DNA of 54,481 nt from Actinomycetota bacterium (GTDB lineage: Bacteria > Actinomycetota > Acidimicrobiia > Acidimicrobiales > Ilumatobacteraceae). The stretch covers positions 1-54,481 of the forward strand of contig CAUJET010000052.1 in assembly GCA_963169665.1 (NCBI GenBank), written 5' to 3'. Under the pieces are notes generated by a model, which worked only from the letters and a program-made list of their open reading frames with translations, had not been told where the DNA came from and did not search any database. Both the position numbers and the translations under genes were made by a program. The first letter of the stretch is position 1; every line of letters starts with the position of its first letter. This document shows positions 54,055 through 54,481 of this stretch, piece by piece.

Positions 54055-54147
54055 CTCTCCAATCGCCCCGTTCGAGGGGCCCGTTCGAGCGAGCGGCCGT
54101 CCGCCGGCCGCTCACCCGTTCCCACCACTGCTCTGGAGGTTCCCGAC

Positions 54148-54426
54148 ATGTTCGGACTGATCCTGTTCCTGCTCCTCATCGGCATCATCGCCGGCTTCCT
54201 CGCCCGGGCGATCGTGCCCGGCCACGACCCGATGGGCGTCGGCGGGACGATGCTGCTCGGCATCGTCGGCTCGTTCGTCGGCGGCTTCCTCGGCTACCTC
54301 ATCTTCCGTGAGGACGGCACCGAGGGTGCCCTGCAGCCGTCGGGCATCATCGGTTCGGTGATCGGGGCGATCATCGCCCTGCTCGTGTACCGGGCCGCCA
54401 ACGGCCGCTCGATGAGTCGCAACTGA
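54148..54426 (+). CDS. GlsB/YeaQ/YmgE-family stress membrane protein
   Basis: 92 aa, three membrane helices: FGLILFLLLIGIIAGFLARA, MGVGGTMLLGIVGSFVGGFL and GIIGSVIGAIIALLVYRA. The G-rich GGTMLLGIVGSFVGGFLGYL hairpin is the family hallmark (transglycosylase-associated/GlsB). Found in stress regulons of many bacteria; molecular role unclear. CTGGAGG precedes ATG 54148. Divergent from the trehalose operon. Confidence 0.93.
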   Translation: MFGLILFLLLIGIIAGFLARAIVPGHDPMGVGGTMLLGIVGSFVGGFLGYLIFREDGTEGALQPSGIIGSVIGAIIALLVYRAANGRSMSRN

Positions 54427-54481
54427 TCCCAGCACCGACCGCCACATCGACAGATCCCCACCGATGAACGGGTGGCCGTCC

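Overview
The window is high-GC DNA from an actinobacterium, most likely a poorly characterised lineage such as Acidimicrobiia. The lineage is inferred from gene content (WhiB, a SigB/SigF-type sigma factor with STAS and RsbW partners, a DUF222 HNH nuclease with an actinobacterial LexA box, GlgE with a fused TreS-maltokinase, many GTG starts and 4-bp gene overlaps), not from a marker gene. No rRNA, tRNA or CRISPR array is visible.

Layout. 1-7049: the end of an IS481-type element, a TetR regulator and a cyclic-di-GMP/response-regulator block: an orphan GGDEF protein, a PAS-GGDEF-EAL protein, a NarL-type regulator, a frameshifted PAS3-GGDEF-EAL gene and a decayed PAS fragment. Two non-coding elements, 59 bp and 46 bp, each occur twice here. 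7432-12597: a VOC protein, a serine hydrolase, a beta-propeller lipoprotein, an ECF-like sigma factor coupled to a membrane-anchored propeller (probable anti-sigma), and a TetR. 12656-18491: a rifamycin ADP-ribosyltransferase (arr) divergent from that TetR across a 23-bp palindrome, then a five-gene minus-strand operon in which every junction is a 4-bp overlap: GT2 glycosyltransferase, PIG-L deacetylase, NodS-like methyltransferase, acyl-CoA-dehydrogenase-like protein and a double AI-2E-type membrane protein. 18633-22609: an SOS-box divergon with an HNH nuclease, then a zinc-type oxidoreductase divergent from its TetR.

22616-40989 is dominated by stress signalling: three tandem HATPase (anti-sigma-like) genes, small membrane and lipoproteins, a NarL-type regulator, an SRPBCC/FAD-oxidoreductase pair, PilZ, WhiB, the STAS-RsbW-sigma operon, a Na+/H+ antiporter, a methyltransferase with fumarase, a PPOX protein, a plasmid-stabilisation-like protein, GPGG and BON proteins, Dps, superoxide dismutase and a UspA protein. 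41531-53908 is a trehalose/alpha-glucan operon (glgE, treS-mak, glgX, treZ, treY), followed by a GlsB/YeaQ membrane protein.

The most unifying signal is a promoter-like motif, (G/T)(T/G/C)(T/C)T-N16-GGGTA(C/T/G), that resembles SigF/SigB-family promoters. It lies before many stress genes here, usually with the -10 hexamer only 8-10 nt from the start codon, which implies leaderless mRNAs. One copy precedes the STAS-RsbW-sigma operon. The window may therefore hold both a general-stress sigma factor and a large part of its regulon. No database search was possible; all family names rest on recognised motifs and architecture.
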